From Pseudomonadota bacterium (GTDB lineage: Bacteria; Pseudomonadota; Gammaproteobacteria; Xanthomonadales; Rhodanobacteraceae): DNA of 55,428 nt. A program made the position numbers and the translations under genes. Positions 35,233 through 44,343 of this stretch are shown piece by piece (the stretch's first letter is position 1; each line of letters begins with the position of its first letter). Location: assembly GCA_018240565.1 (NCBI GenBank), contig JAFEFO010000012.1, positions 1 through 55,428 of the forward strand, in the 5' to 3' direction. The notes under the pieces were generated by a model, which had not been told where the DNA came from, did not search any database, and saw only the letters and a list, made by a program, of their open reading frames with translations.

Positions 35233-35648
35233 CCGCCATGCGCCATCCCTTGCATCCGGCGCTCGTGCATTTTCCGGTGGCCTGCTGGTCGTTGGCCGTC
35301 GTGGCGGATTTCGCGAGCCTGCATTTTGGCGCGACGGCGTGGTCGTGGTCCGCCGGACTGCTGGCGGTTGGCTGCGGCATGGCCGTGATCGCCATGCTCG
35401 CGGGCCTGGTCGAGTTTGCACGCGTACCCGAAGGCGCCGCCATGCGCGACGCCTTCTGGCACATGGGCCTGATGCTCGGCGCGTTGACCTTGTTCGCCGT
35501 GCGTCTGCTGTTGCGGCTGGATCATCTGCAACCGCTGCCACCGGATACACTGTCGCTGCTGCTCGATGTTGGCGGATTCCTTGCGTTGGCCGCAGGCGGT
35601 TGGTTTGGCGGCAAGCTCGTGTACGGGCACGGCGTCGGCCGGGCGTGA
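35229..35648 (+). CDS. DUF2231 membrane protein, 139 aa
   Basis: Starts at GTG 35229 overlapping the previous stop (GTGA); ATG 35238 is an alternative. The N-terminal HPLHPALVHFPVACWSLAVV is the DUF2231 signature, followed by four hydrophobic helices and a conserved AFWHMGLMLGAL. Family members are predicted inner-membrane proteins sometimes linked to heme or electron transfer through the HPxHP motif; the role here is not known. The gene is followed after 51 nt by folE. Confidence 0.85.
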   Translation: MTAMRHPLHPALVHFPVACWSLAVVADFASLHFGATAWSWSAGLLAVGCGMAVIAMLAGLVEFARVPEGAAMRDAFWHMGLMLGALTLFAVRLLLRLDHLQPLPPDTLSLLLDVGGFLALAAGGWFGGKLVYGHGVGRA

Positions 35649-35699
35649 ACCAACCCGACGCCGCGCCAGCGAGCGACAGCAATTTTCAGGAAGACATAC

Positions 35700-36428
35700 A
35701 TGTCCGCAAATTCCAGCATTGCAACCTTGCAGCCCAGAACCGGTGTCGATTGCCTCAGCGCATCGGAGCGCATTCGCCATCGCCTGATCGCCGCGCAGAA
35801 GCGTTTCCACGCCAACGACAACATCGCGGATTTCATCAAGGCCGGCGAGGTGGACGAATTGCGGGTTGAAGTGGAAGACAAGCTGCGTGCGGTGCTGCAC
35901 GCACTGGTGATCGACATAGGCAGCGATCACAACACCACCGACACGGCGCAACGCGTGGCGAAGATGTTCGTCGACGAGGTGTTCAGTGGTCGCTACCGGC
36001 CGGCCCCGACCATCACCGCGTTTCCGAACGTGTCGCGTCTGAACGAGCTCATGGTCGTCGGTCCGGTTGCCGTGCGCAGCGCCTGCTCGCACCATCTGTG
36101 CCCGATCATGGGCGAGGTGTGGATCGGCGTGCTGCCCAATGCCGCTTCGGATTTGATCGGACTATCCAAGTACGCGCGCCTGTGCGATTGGGTGATGAGT
36201 CGCCCGCAGATCCAGGAAGAAGCGGTCGTCATGCTGGCCGACGAACTGGAACGCCGCGTGAAACCGGATGGCGTGGCCGTGGTGATGAATGCCAGCCACT
36301 TCTGCATGCATTGGCGCGGCGTCAAGGATGACGGCTCGATGATGGCAAACCGGGTCATGCGCGGGGCGTTCTCGCGGGATGCGGTGCTGCGTCGCGAATT
36401 CCTCGACCAGATCGGCTTGCGCGGCTGA
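35700..36428 (+). CDS. folE: GTP cyclohydrolase I, 242 aa
   Basis: FolE converts GTP to 7,8-dihydroneopterin triphosphate at the entry of folate and related pterin synthesis. The zinc site is visible as VRSACSHHLCPIMGEVWIG and NASHFCMHWRGVKD, with catalytic and substrate-loop segments TDTAQRVAKMFVDEVFSGRY and GLSKYARLCDWVMSRPQIQE. The sequence is divergent from the E. coli type and has an N-terminal extension of about 25 residues. AGGAAG lies before the ATG. Directly after its stop, in the same frame, lies the C-terminal end of an unrelated flavin reductase. Confidence 0.93.
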   Translation: MSANSSIATLQPRTGVDCLSASERIRHRLIAAQKRFHANDNIADFIKAGEVDELRVEVEDKLRAVLHALVIDIGSDHNTTDTAQRVAKMFVDEVFSGRYRPAPTITAFPNVSRLNELMVVGPVAVRSACSHHLCPIMGEVWIGVLPNAASDLIGLSKYARLCDWVMSRPQIQEEAVVMLADELERRVKPDGVAVVMNASHFCMHWRGVKDDGSMMANRVMRGAFSRDAVLRREFLDQIGLRG

Positions 36429-36431
36429 CAC

Positions 36432-36545
36432 GGCAATTTCCATCTGACCGGGCCACCGGCCATGGTCGAGGGGATGCGGAGCATTTTGGGCAATGCAGGC
36501 GTGGATGAGGACGATGTGCGCAGCGAAGAATTTTACGGCTACTGA
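36432..36545 (+). pseudogene. C-terminal stub of a ferredoxin/flavodoxin-type NAD(P)H reductase
   Basis: Reading from 36432 in frame to the TGA at 36543 gives GNFHLTGPPAMVEGMRSILG followed by NAGVDEDDVRSEEFYGY. This is the conserved C-terminus of FAD/NAD(P)-binding oxygenase reductases (TGPPAMV for NAD binding, terminal EEFYGY). Upstream the frame is closed by the folE stop 1 codon away, so the rest of the gene is missing. No start codon or Shine-Dalgarno of its own is evident. It is a remnant left by deletion or by insertion of the folE-side DNA. Confidence 0.85.
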
Positions 36546-36623
36546 ATACGCGCAAAGGTGCACAGGCGCCGCGATGGTGGCAAGATGCGATCGGCAAGAT
36601 CCATTGCACCTGCGGAGGTTTCC

Positions 36624-37328
36624 ATGCCTGGCGTCCATCAGCGCGCGACCGCTGTCATCACCCGCGATACCGCGGATACGGAACTGGCGCAACGCGCCGC
36701 CGGCGGCGAGGAAGCCGCATTCGAGGCGATCATGCGCCGCCACAACCGGCTGTTGTTTCGCACCGCGCGCAGCATTCTCAAATCCGATAGCGAGGCCGAA
36801 GACGCCTTGCAGGACGCCTACCTTTTGGCGTGGCGCGGGCTCGACAAATTCCGCGCGGATGCCCGGCTTTCCACCTGGCTGGTGCGCATCGTGGCCAACG
36901 AGGCGCTGGGCCGGTTGCGCCGCAAGCCGTCGCCCGTCGTACAACTGGATGCGATCATGAATACGATCGAACCCGATGCACCACTCGCATTGACCGAAGA
37001 CACGAACCGCGCGCCGGATCGCGTTGCCATGCGCGCCGAATTGCGCAAGCAGATCGAAGCGCAGATCGACCGGCTGCCGGAAGCGTTTCGCGCCGTGTTC
37101 ATGTTGCGTGCGGTCGAGGAATTGAGCGTTGAGGAAACCGCCGCGGCGCTGGAGATCCCGGAAGCGACGGTGCGCACGCGGTTTTTCCGCGCCCGCAGCC
37201 TGATCCGGGAAGCCATGGCCGGCGAAATCGACCTCGCGATGGGCGACGCATTCGCTTTCGACGGAGCGCGCTGCGACCGCATTGTGGCAGGCGTGCTGGC
37301 CAGGCACAGGGCGGACTTGCCCGAATAG
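36624..37328 (+). CDS. RNA polymerase sigma factor, ECF type, 234 aa
   Basis: This is an extracytoplasmic-function sigma-70 factor. Region 2 reads AAFEAIMRRHNRLLFRTARS then SEAEDALQDAYLLAWRGLDK and STWLVRIVANEALGRLRR, and region 4 reads RLPEAFRAVFMLRAVEELSV with EETAAALEIPEATVRTRFFR for -35 recognition. A C-terminal extension of about 40 residues ends CDRIVAGVLARHRADLPE. GGAGG lies before ATG 36624. No anti-sigma gene follows; the next gene encodes a secreted peptidase, so its regulator is either elsewhere or the C-terminal extension. Confidence 0.94.
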   Translation: MPGVHQRATAVITRDTADTELAQRAAGGEEAAFEAIMRRHNRLLFRTARSILKSDSEAEDALQDAYLLAWRGLDKFRADARLSTWLVRIVANEALGRLRRKPSPVVQLDAIMNTIEPDAPLALTEDTNRAPDRVAMRAELRKQIEAQIDRLPEAFRAVFMLRAVEELSVEETAAALEIPEATVRTRFFRARSLIREAMAGEIDLAMGDAFAFDGARCDRIVAGVLARHRADLPE

Positions 37329-37453
37329 ACCACGCCGTTACGCGCACGCCACCATTACAAAAATTAACGCCGCGTTCGACGCCACCGTCACTTTTGACAC
37401 AGGCGGCGGCTTTCTGCGGCCGCATAATCGCCGCCTGGATCCGGAGAACTTTC

Positions 37454-39016
37454 ATGCGCATTGCTGCCTTGCTCGTGCTGTCGCTCACGCTATTCGCCCC
37501 CGCCTTCGCCGCCGATCATGAAAAGCCCGACGCGAAGCCTGCCGCCGAAGCGAAAACCGCACCAGCGCCGCAGGAAAAATCCGTGGTCACCGACCACAGC
37601 GTCACGATCAATGGCCGCAGCTATGCCTACAAGGCCACCGCCGGCACGCTGATCATCCGCAATGAAAAAGGCGAGCCGGATGCGAGCGTGTTCTACGTCG
37701 CCTACACCGTCGGCGACGGCAAGCAGGCGAGCCAGCGCCCGGTCACATTCTTGTACAACGGCGGACCGGGTTCCTCGAGCATCTGGCTGCACATGGGTTC
37801 GTTCGCGCCGGTGCGCATCGAAACGTCCAGCCCGAATGCGACGCCGCCGGCGCCGTATCGCCTGGTGCCGAACGCCGACAGCCTGCTCGACAAGACGGAT
37901 CTGGTTTTCGTCGATGCGATCGGCACGGGTTATTCGCACGGCATCGCGGATGAAAAGGACAAGAAGGACAAGGACGCCAATCCCGACAAGCGTTTCTGGG
38001 GCACGGACCAGGACATCGACGCGTTCGGCCGCTTCGTGCAGCGCTACATCACCAAATACGATCGCTGGAACTCGCCGAAATTCCTGTTCGGCGAATCCTA
38101 CGGCACGCCGCGTTCGGCGGGCCTGGTCAAGTGGCTGGCCGACAACGGCATCGCCTGCAACGGCGTGGTGCTGCTCTCGTCCATCCTCAATTACGCCGAG
38201 CACCTGCCGGGCCTGGACATCAACTACGTCAACTACCTGCCGAGCTACGCGGCGATCGCCTGGTATCACAACAAGTTGCCGAACAAGCCGGCGACGCTGG
38301 AACCGTTCCTCACCCAGGTACGCGATTTCGCGCGCGGCGATTATCAAGTCGCGCTGTCCAAGGGCGCCGCGCTGCCGGATGCCGAGCGCGACGCGATCGC
38401 GGAAAAATTGCACATGTATACCGGACTCAGCGTCGCGTACATCAAGGAAGCAAACCTGCGCGTGAATCCGGGCCGCTTCCGCAAGGAACTGCTGCGCGGG
38501 CAAGGCCTGACCATGGGCCGCTACGACGCACGTTTCGAAGGCGTGGATTCGGATGCCGCCGGGGAAAATCCCGAAACCGATCCGTCCGACACGGCGATTG
38601 CCGGCGCCTTCACTGCCGCGTTCAATGATTACCTCGTGCGCGAACTGAAATATCCCAGCGATGTGCCGTACAAGGTCGGCTCATCGGCAATTCGCGTGTG
38701 GGACTGGAAACACAAGACGCCCGGTGGCGGCTTCATGAGCACGGTGCCGTTGCCGATCATGGTCGGCGACCTGGGCTATGCGATGCGCGAGAATCCACAC
38801 CTCAAAGTGCTCTCCGCAAACGGCTGGTTCGATCTGGCCACGCCGTTCTTCGCCACCGAATATGATCTGGCGCACCTGGGGCTGGACGCGAAACTGCGCA
38901 ACAACGTGACGTTCACCTACTACCCGTCCGGGCACATGGTGTACCTGAACGTGGATGCGCTGAAGCAGTTCAAGTCGGATCTGGCGAAGTTCTACGACAG
39001 CGCCGCGCCACGCTGA
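37454..39016 (+). CDS. Exported S10-family serine carboxypeptidase-like protein, 520 aa
   Basis: This is a periplasmic or secreted alpha/beta-hydrolase peptidase. A signal peptide (IAALLVLSLTLFAPAFA) precedes a short Lys/Pro/Glu linker. The S10 motifs are RPVTFLYNGGPGSSSIWLHM (oxyanion), nucleophile Ser near residue 215 in LFGESYGTPRSAG, the Asp region NGWFDLATPFFATEYDLAHL and the His in YYPSGHMVYL. GGAG lies upstream of ATG 37454. Probably degrades peptides together with the M1 peptidase encoded next. Confidence 0.93.
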   Translation: MRIAALLVLSLTLFAPAFAADHEKPDAKPAAEAKTAPAPQEKSVVTDHSVTINGRSYAYKATAGTLIIRNEKGEPDASVFYVAYTVGDGKQASQRPVTFLYNGGPGSSSIWLHMGSFAPVRIETSSPNATPPAPYRLVPNADSLLDKTDLVFVDAIGTGYSHGIADEKDKKDKDANPDKRFWGTDQDIDAFGRFVQRYITKYDRWNSPKFLFGESYGTPRSAGLVKWLADNGIACNGVVLLSSILNYAEHLPGLDINYVNYLPSYAAIAWYHNKLPNKPATLEPFLTQVRDFARGDYQVALSKGAALPDAERDAIAEKLHMYTGLSVAYIKEANLRVNPGRFRKELLRGQGLTMGRYDARFEGVDSDAAGENPETDPSDTAIAGAFTAAFNDYLVRELKYPSDVPYKVGSSAIRVWDWKHKTPGGGFMSTVPLPIMVGDLGYAMRENPHLKVLSANGWFDLATPFFATEYDLAHLGLDAKLRNNVTFTYYPSGHMVYLNVDALKQFKSDLAKFYDSAAPR

Positions 39017-39083
39017 TCCATTGGCGGAATTCCGGGCGCACGATGGCATAATCGTGCGTCGTGTCTGATCGGAGTCATCCGCC

Positions 39084-40943
39084 ATGTCGTTCCTGTTTCG
39101 TTGCGCGGCGCTCGCCGCGATGAATCTTGTCGTTGCCGCAAGCGCGTTCGCCGAAACCGATCCGCATTCCTACGCGCAACCTCAAAGCGTGCGCGTGACC
39201 GCGCTGGCGCTGGATCTGTCCGTATCGTTCGACAAGCACGAGCTGGCGGGATCCGCCACGCTGGACCTCGACTGGCTGGACAAGGCGGCTAAGGAACTTG
39301 TGCTCGACACCAATGACCTTGCGATCGAGAAGATCGAAGTCGCGGACAAGGCCGGACACTGGAGCCAGGCGAAGTTCACGCTCGACAAGGCCGATCCGAG
39401 GCTCGGCTCGGCCTTGCGCATCGCCGCCGGCGCGGGCAATCCGCAGGTGCGCATCGCCTACCACACGCGCCCGGACGCCTTCGGCCTGCAATGGCTGGAC
39501 CCGGCGCAGACCGCCGGCAAGCAGCATCCGTTCATGTTTTCGCAATCCGAATCCATCGCCGCGCGCTCGTGGGTACCGCTGCAGGACACGCCCGCCGTGC
39601 GCTTCACCTACACCGCGCACATCCGCGTGCCTTCGGCGCTGCGCGCGGTAATGAGTGCGAACAATGATCCGAAGCACGCGCTCGACGGCGATTTCCGCTT
39701 CGCCATGCCGCAAAAGATTCCCTCGTATCTGCTCGCCATCGCCGTCGGCGATCTGGCGGTGCACGAAACCGGCCCGCGCAGCGCGGTGTATGCGGAGCCC
39801 GCGACCGTCGCGCTGGCCGCGAGCGAATTCTCAGATACCGAAAAAATGATCGAGACGGCCGAGAAGCTCTACGGCCCGTATCGCTGGGGACGCTATGACA
39901 TTCTTGTGCTGCCGCCGTCGTTTCCGTTCGGCGGCATGGAAAATCCGCGCCTGACCTTCGCCACGCCGACCATCATCGTCGGCGACAAATCGCTGGTCAG
40001 CGTGATTTCGCACGAGCTCGCGCATTCGTGGTCGGGCAACCTGGTGACGATGGCCGCGTGGCGCCACATGTGGCTCAACGAAGGCTTCACCACCTACGTG
40101 CAGGGCCGCATCGTCGAAGCGGTGTACGGCAAGCAGCAGGCCGACGAGGAGTTCATCATCGACGCGAACGAACTGCGCGCGGAAATCAAGGGCGGCGAAA
40201 TCCCGCCCGCCGACCAGCGCCTGGTGCCCGACCTGACCGGCCGCGGCGCCGACGACGGGCAATCCGACATCATCTACACCAAGGGTGCGTGGTTCCTGCA
40301 ATGGCTCGAAGCCAAGTTCGGCCGCGCCACGTTCGATCCGTTCCTGCGCGGCTACTTCGATCACTTCGCCTTCCAGAGCATCACCACGGATCAATTCGTC
40401 GCCTACCTGAAGACAAACCTGCTCGACAAGCATCCGGGCAAGGTGACGATGGACGAAGTGAACGCGTGGATCCACCAGCCCGGCATTCCCGCCGACGCGC
40501 CGCTGCCGACATCAGAGCGCTTTGCGGCGCAAGACAAGCAACGCGCCGAATTCGTCGCCGGCAAGCTCGATGCCGCCGGCTTGCACGCGCACAAGTGGAC
40601 GACGCAGGAATGGCAGTATTTCCTCGACCAGTTGCCGGACAAACTGCCGCCCGCGCAGATGCAGGCGCTGGATGCGGCCTACCACCTGACCGGCACGCAC
40701 AACGCCGTGATCGGCGTGCGCTGGTACAAGCTCGCGATCGGCAGCGACTACCAGGCTGCATATCCGGCCATGCGCGAGCACATGTTGCGCATCGGCCGCA
40801 TGATCCTGGTCGTGCCGTTGTACGAAGCACTGGCGAAGACAACCCAAGGTCGCGCACTCGCGGAAAAAATCTACGCCGAAGCCAAGCCGGGCTATCACCC
40901 GATGACACGCGCCGCGGTGGAGAAGGCGCTGGCGAAAAAGTAG
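39084..40943 (+). CDS. Exported M1-family metallopeptidase (leukotriene A4 hydrolase-like aminopeptidase), 619 aa
   Basis: This is a zinc aminopeptidase with a signal peptide (MNLVVAASAFAE region). The M1 signatures are the exopeptidase loop FGGMENPRLTFA, the zinc site HELAHSW (His310, Glu311, His314) with the third ligand Glu333 in WLNEGFTTYVQGR, and a C-terminal helical domain of the leukotriene A4 hydrolase type ending MTRAAVEKALAKK. GGAG lies 11 nt before the ATG. With the S10 peptidase upstream it forms a peptide-degradation pair. Confidence 0.95.
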   Translation: MSFLFRCAALAAMNLVVAASAFAETDPHSYAQPQSVRVTALALDLSVSFDKHELAGSATLDLDWLDKAAKELVLDTNDLAIEKIEVADKAGHWSQAKFTLDKADPRLGSALRIAAGAGNPQVRIAYHTRPDAFGLQWLDPAQTAGKQHPFMFSQSESIAARSWVPLQDTPAVRFTYTAHIRVPSALRAVMSANNDPKHALDGDFRFAMPQKIPSYLLAIAVGDLAVHETGPRSAVYAEPATVALAASEFSDTEKMIETAEKLYGPYRWGRYDILVLPPSFPFGGMENPRLTFATPTIIVGDKSLVSVISHELAHSWSGNLVTMAAWRHMWLNEGFTTYVQGRIVEAVYGKQQADEEFIIDANELRAEIKGGEIPPADQRLVPDLTGRGADDGQSDIIYTKGAWFLQWLEAKFGRATFDPFLRGYFDHFAFQSITTDQFVAYLKTNLLDKHPGKVTMDEVNAWIHQPGIPADAPLPTSERFAAQDKQRAEFVAGKLDAAGLHAHKWTTQEWQYFLDQLPDKLPPAQMQALDAAYHLTGTHNAVIGVRWYKLAIGSDYQAAYPAMREHMLRIGRMILVVPLYEALAKTTQGRALAEKIYAEAKPGYHPMTRAAVEKALAKK

Positions 40944-41096
40944 CCGGCGTCGGTACGCAGCACCCAATTCCGGGACGCATTCACCAGAGATTGTCTCCGT
41001 GCCGTCCAGGGCGTCGCCTAGAATTTCATGGTCTGCGCCGCGATCTTGCGCGGCAGGCTGGCGCCAGCCGCCATCGAAACACACGGGGAAAACGCC

Positions 41097-43325
41097 ATGC
41101 GTCTTGCGATCCGCCTGCTTGCCTTGCGCCTTGCCGTCGCGGCCCTGCCGCTGCTCGCCGGCAGTGCGTACGCCTTCGATGTCACCGTCAACACGGCTGC
41201 TACCAGCGGTGGCAGTTGGGTGGGCGGCGTGTTCACGCCCACGGCGGCAGGCGCCACGGTCAACGCGAATGAAGTCGTCAGCCGCCTCGCAACCGGCGCC
41301 GTGGTCATCACCGCCACCGACGGCGACGCGCTCACCGTGAACGCGGCCCTGAACTGGGGCGCGAACACGCTCACGCTGCAGGCCGGTGGCGACATCCGCA
41401 TCGAGCAAGCGATGAGCCTTGGCGCGACGGCCGGGCTGGCGCTGCAATACGGCCAGAATGCCGTGGCGGCGGCCAACACGGCGCGATACCGCATCGATGC
41501 GCCGGTCGATCTTGCCGCCGGCGCCAGCTACGGCACCCGACTGGGCAACGACGGCAGCACGATCAACTACACGATCATCACCAGCCTCGGCGGCGCAGGC
41601 AGCACCACCGGCAGCGACTTGCAGGGCATGCAGGGCAACCTCGCCGGCGCTTACGCGCTGGGCACGAACATCGATGCCGGTGCCACCGGCGGCTGGAGCG
41701 GTGGATTCGCGCCGGTCGGCAACGCCACCACCAAGTTCACCGGCCACTTCGACGGGTTGGGCCATGCCATCGACGGGCTGAGCATCCAGGGCGGCGGCAA
41801 CGACAACATCGGCCTGTTCGGCTACGCGGGCAACGGCGCATTCTTCGCCAACCTCGGCTTGAGCAATGCCGACATCACGGGCCGCGCCTTCGTGGGCACC
41901 CTGCTGGGACGCGGCAATTACGCCACCATCGACAACGCATGGTCGTCCGGCACGGTAGCGACCACCAGCACCAGCACCACGCTGGGCGGCGTGGGCGGTC
42001 TGGTCGGCGGCGCGGACAACAGCACGATTGCCAACAGCCATTCTTCCGCCACGGTGCATGGCTTCATCAGCGTGGGCGGGCTGGTGGGCCAGATGGGCAC
42101 CAGCGATGCCACGGGCGGGGCTTCGCGGATTTCCAATTCCTGGACCACCGGCGATGTCATCGCCGACTCCGGCTACGGCGGCGGCTTGGTGGGAAGAAGC
42201 TATGCGTACATCGCCAACAGCCACGCCACCGGCAATGTGAGCGGCGGCAAGGTGACGGCCAACGGCATCAGCGCCCTCGGCGGGCTGGTCGGCTTCGGCG
42301 CCGGATCGAGCAGCATGTCCGACCCGCAGTATCTGAACGTCTATGCCACCGGCAATGTCACCGGCACCGGCAATGATGTGGGCGGGCTGGTCGGCCTGAT
42401 GGAAGGTGAATTCGTGATGCACAACGCCTTCGCCACCGGCAACGTGCAGGGCAACAACGCCGTGGGCGGGCTGATCGGTCGTCTCACGAACAGCGGCGGT
42501 GTCCAGTCCCAAGCCAAGCTATATACCGTCTATACCCAAGGCGGCACCGTCACCGGCAACAACTTCGTGGGCGGGTTGATCGGCCAAAGTTTCTTTGTAG
42601 GGATCAATAGTTCCTACGTCGCCAGCGGCGCGGTAACGGGCACGGGGGATCAGGTGGGCGGCGTGATCGGCGGCATCGATTGCACCTGCAATGCGGGCGC
42701 CATTTCCACTTCGGAAGGCGTGGTCTGGAACTACGAAACCACCGGCCAGCTCAACCCGATGGGCAAGAAGCTGACGGCGCCCTATGACAATCTGGTGGAT
42801 CCGATCTCGTGGACTGCCGCAGAAGGCCCGGACTACTTGCTTGTTGGCAGCAAGTTCATCGGCGCGAACACGGCGCAGATGATGACGCTGGATCCCTACA
42901 AGACCGTCGGCTGGTTCCTCGGCCAGTACGGACTCAGCTATTTCATCGTCACCGCCGCCACCGCCGCTGGACGCGACTATTCCGATTCGGTCTATCTGAC
43001 GAACACTTGGTTCCTGTATGAAGGCAACACCTACCCGCTGCTGCGCGGCTATCTCACGCCGATCATCGTCACCGCCAACAGCGGCAGCAAGGTTTACGAC
43101 GGCACGCCCGATTCGCCGCTGGGTGTGACCTATTCATACACGCCCGATGCGCGCCTGAAGGGCACGCCCGTGGTCACGGCCGACGGCAGCGCGGTTGGTG
43201 TGCACACCATCATCCTGAGCGGCGGCATCTATTCCGACCAGTTCGGCTACGAGGCTCATGCCGTGCCGGGCACGCTCACCATCCTGCCGTCCAGCGACCT
43301 GATCTTCACCAACGGGTTTGAGTGA
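41097..43325 (+). CDS. Secreted GLUG-repeat / MBG-domain surface protein with C-terminal NGFE motif, 742 aa
   Basis: A signal peptide (ALRLAVAALPLLAGSAYA) leads into a hemagglutinin-like opening (NLAGAYALGTNIDAGATGGW, FAPVGNATTKFTGHFDGLGH). Then come several GLUG-type repeats of about 30-50 residues (VGGLVGGADNSTIANSHSSA, GGGLVGRSYAYIANSHATGN, VGGLVGLMEGEFVMHNAFAT, VGGLIGQ), a spacer, and a C-terminal MBG/YDG domain (ITVTANSGSKVYDGTPD to PGTLTIL). It ends SSDLIFTNGFE, like the beta-helix protein. It is likely an extracellular adhesin-like protein. GGGGAA precedes ATG 41097. It resembles the passenger parts of two-partner-secreted proteins, but no transporter gene is adjacent. Confidence 0.85.
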   Translation: MRLAIRLLALRLAVAALPLLAGSAYAFDVTVNTAATSGGSWVGGVFTPTAAGATVNANEVVSRLATGAVVITATDGDALTVNAALNWGANTLTLQAGGDIRIEQAMSLGATAGLALQYGQNAVAAANTARYRIDAPVDLAAGASYGTRLGNDGSTINYTIITSLGGAGSTTGSDLQGMQGNLAGAYALGTNIDAGATGGWSGGFAPVGNATTKFTGHFDGLGHAIDGLSIQGGGNDNIGLFGYAGNGAFFANLGLSNADITGRAFVGTLLGRGNYATIDNAWSSGTVATTSTSTTLGGVGGLVGGADNSTIANSHSSATVHGFISVGGLVGQMGTSDATGGASRISNSWTTGDVIADSGYGGGLVGRSYAYIANSHATGNVSGGKVTANGISALGGLVGFGAGSSSMSDPQYLNVYATGNVTGTGNDVGGLVGLMEGEFVMHNAFATGNVQGNNAVGGLIGRLTNSGGVQSQAKLYTVYTQGGTVTGNNFVGGLIGQSFFVGINSSYVASGAVTGTGDQVGGVIGGIDCTCNAGAISTSEGVVWNYETTGQLNPMGKKLTAPYDNLVDPISWTAAEGPDYLLVGSKFIGANTAQMMTLDPYKTVGWFLGQYGLSYFIVTAATAAGRDYSDSVYLTNTWFLYEGNTYPLLRGYLTPIIVTANSGSKVYDGTPDSPLGVTYSYTPDARLKGTPVVTADGSAVGVHTIILSGGIYSDQFGYEAHAVPGTLTILPSSDLIFTNGFE

Positions 43326-43350
43326 GGCGGCAGGCTACGCCGCCGTGCGC

Positions 43351-44334
43351 CTATTGCGCCCGTGCCTTCCAGCGCCATTCCGAGGGCGAATGGCCGAAGC
43401 GCGCCTTGAACAGCTTGCCGAATCCCGACGGGTCGGCGAAGCCGCAACGCCAGGCCGCCACGCCCACGTGCAGGTGCGGATCGTGTTCGAGCAGTTGCCG
43501 GGCGCGCTGCAGGCGCAGTTCGCGCAGCGCGTCCATCGGCGTTTGTCCCTGCGCCGCGAATGCCTCGTACAGGCGGGTGCGCGAGCAGCCGGCGGCGTGC
43601 GCGATGACGGCCACGTCCAGATCGTGGCGATGCGCGTGCTGCTGCATGAAGCGCAATGCCGCCGCGTGGCGGCCCGCATGCAGGCTCTGCGCGGCGTCGG
43701 GCAGGTCGGCGCCATCACCCTGGCGACCCAGGTTGCGCAACATGAGCAGCGCGAGCGCGCGCGTGGCATCCAACGCGCCGGCGTATTCGGCTTCGTTCAT
43801 CGCGCCCCGGCTCACGAGCTGGCCCAGATGAACCAGCTGGCTCGACAGCATCGGCGCCAGCGCGCAGCGTTGCGGCGCCAGTTGCAGGTTGCGCGGCTCG
43901 CGCCCCAGCGCCTGCACCGCCGCACTGCGCGGCAACGCGAGGTAGGTCTGGCGCGCGCCATCGCCAAACTGGTAGTGCGCCACCTGTTGCGGTGCGTACA
44001 GGCCCAGCATTCCCGCGGTCAAGTGCTGGTGTTCGCCGGGCGCACCGTTCACCCGCATCTGGCCGTGTTCGAGCAGCGAGATCACCACCATGTCTTCGCC
44101 CGGCGGCACGTGTTGCGGGCCGGTGCGCATCGCGTAGGCGGTGGAACGCTTGGTGCCGAAAAGGCAGTCCTTCCCGCGCAGCAGCGACCACGACGCCCTC
44201 ATCTCGCCAGCCGGCGTCAGCAATTGCGCGTCCACCCAGTTGTGCGCCACGTCGTGCCAGTAATCCAGGCGAATGTCGGGATCGACATCGCCTGAATTCC
44301 AGTGTTCCAGCACGCCGGGCAGCATGGACGCCAT
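43351..44334 (-). CDS. AraC-family transcriptional regulator, 327 aa
   Basis: The N-terminal half is a cupin-like sensing domain (WSLLRGKDCLFGTKRSTAYA, ISLLEHGQMRVNG), and the C-terminal 100 residues form the AraC DNA-binding domain with two HTHs (LDVAVIAHAAGCSRTRLYEA and VGVAAWRCGFADPSGFGKLF, then KARFGHSPSEWR). It begins immediately after the aldehyde dehydrogenase stop; ATG 44334 is used, TTG 44343 is possible. The cotranscription suggests control of, or response to, the dehydrogenase substrate. Confidence 0.92.
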   Translation of the reverse strand: MASMLPGVLEHWNSGDVDPDIRLDYWHDVAHNWVDAQLLTPAGEMRASWSLLRGKDCLFGTKRSTAYAMRTGPQHVPPGEDMVVISLLEHGQMRVNGAPGEHQHLTAGMLGLYAPQQVAHYQFGDGARQTYLALPRSAAVQALGREPRNLQLAPQRCALAPMLSSQLVHLGQLVSRGAMNEAEYAGALDATRALALLMLRNLGRQGDGADLPDAAQSLHAGRHAAALRFMQQHAHRHDLDVAVIAHAAGCSRTRLYEAFAAQGQTPMDALRELRLQRARQLLEHDPHLHVGVAAWRCGFADPSGFGKLFKARFGHSPSEWRWKARAQ

Positions 44335-44343
44335 GGGTCGCAA

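Noticed and set aside
40512..42512. 666-codon minus-strand frame opposite the M1 peptidase and GLUG genes
   Set aside because: It spans two well-supported plus-strand genes and shows repetitive Ala/Gly/Asp sequence mirroring the GLUG repeats.
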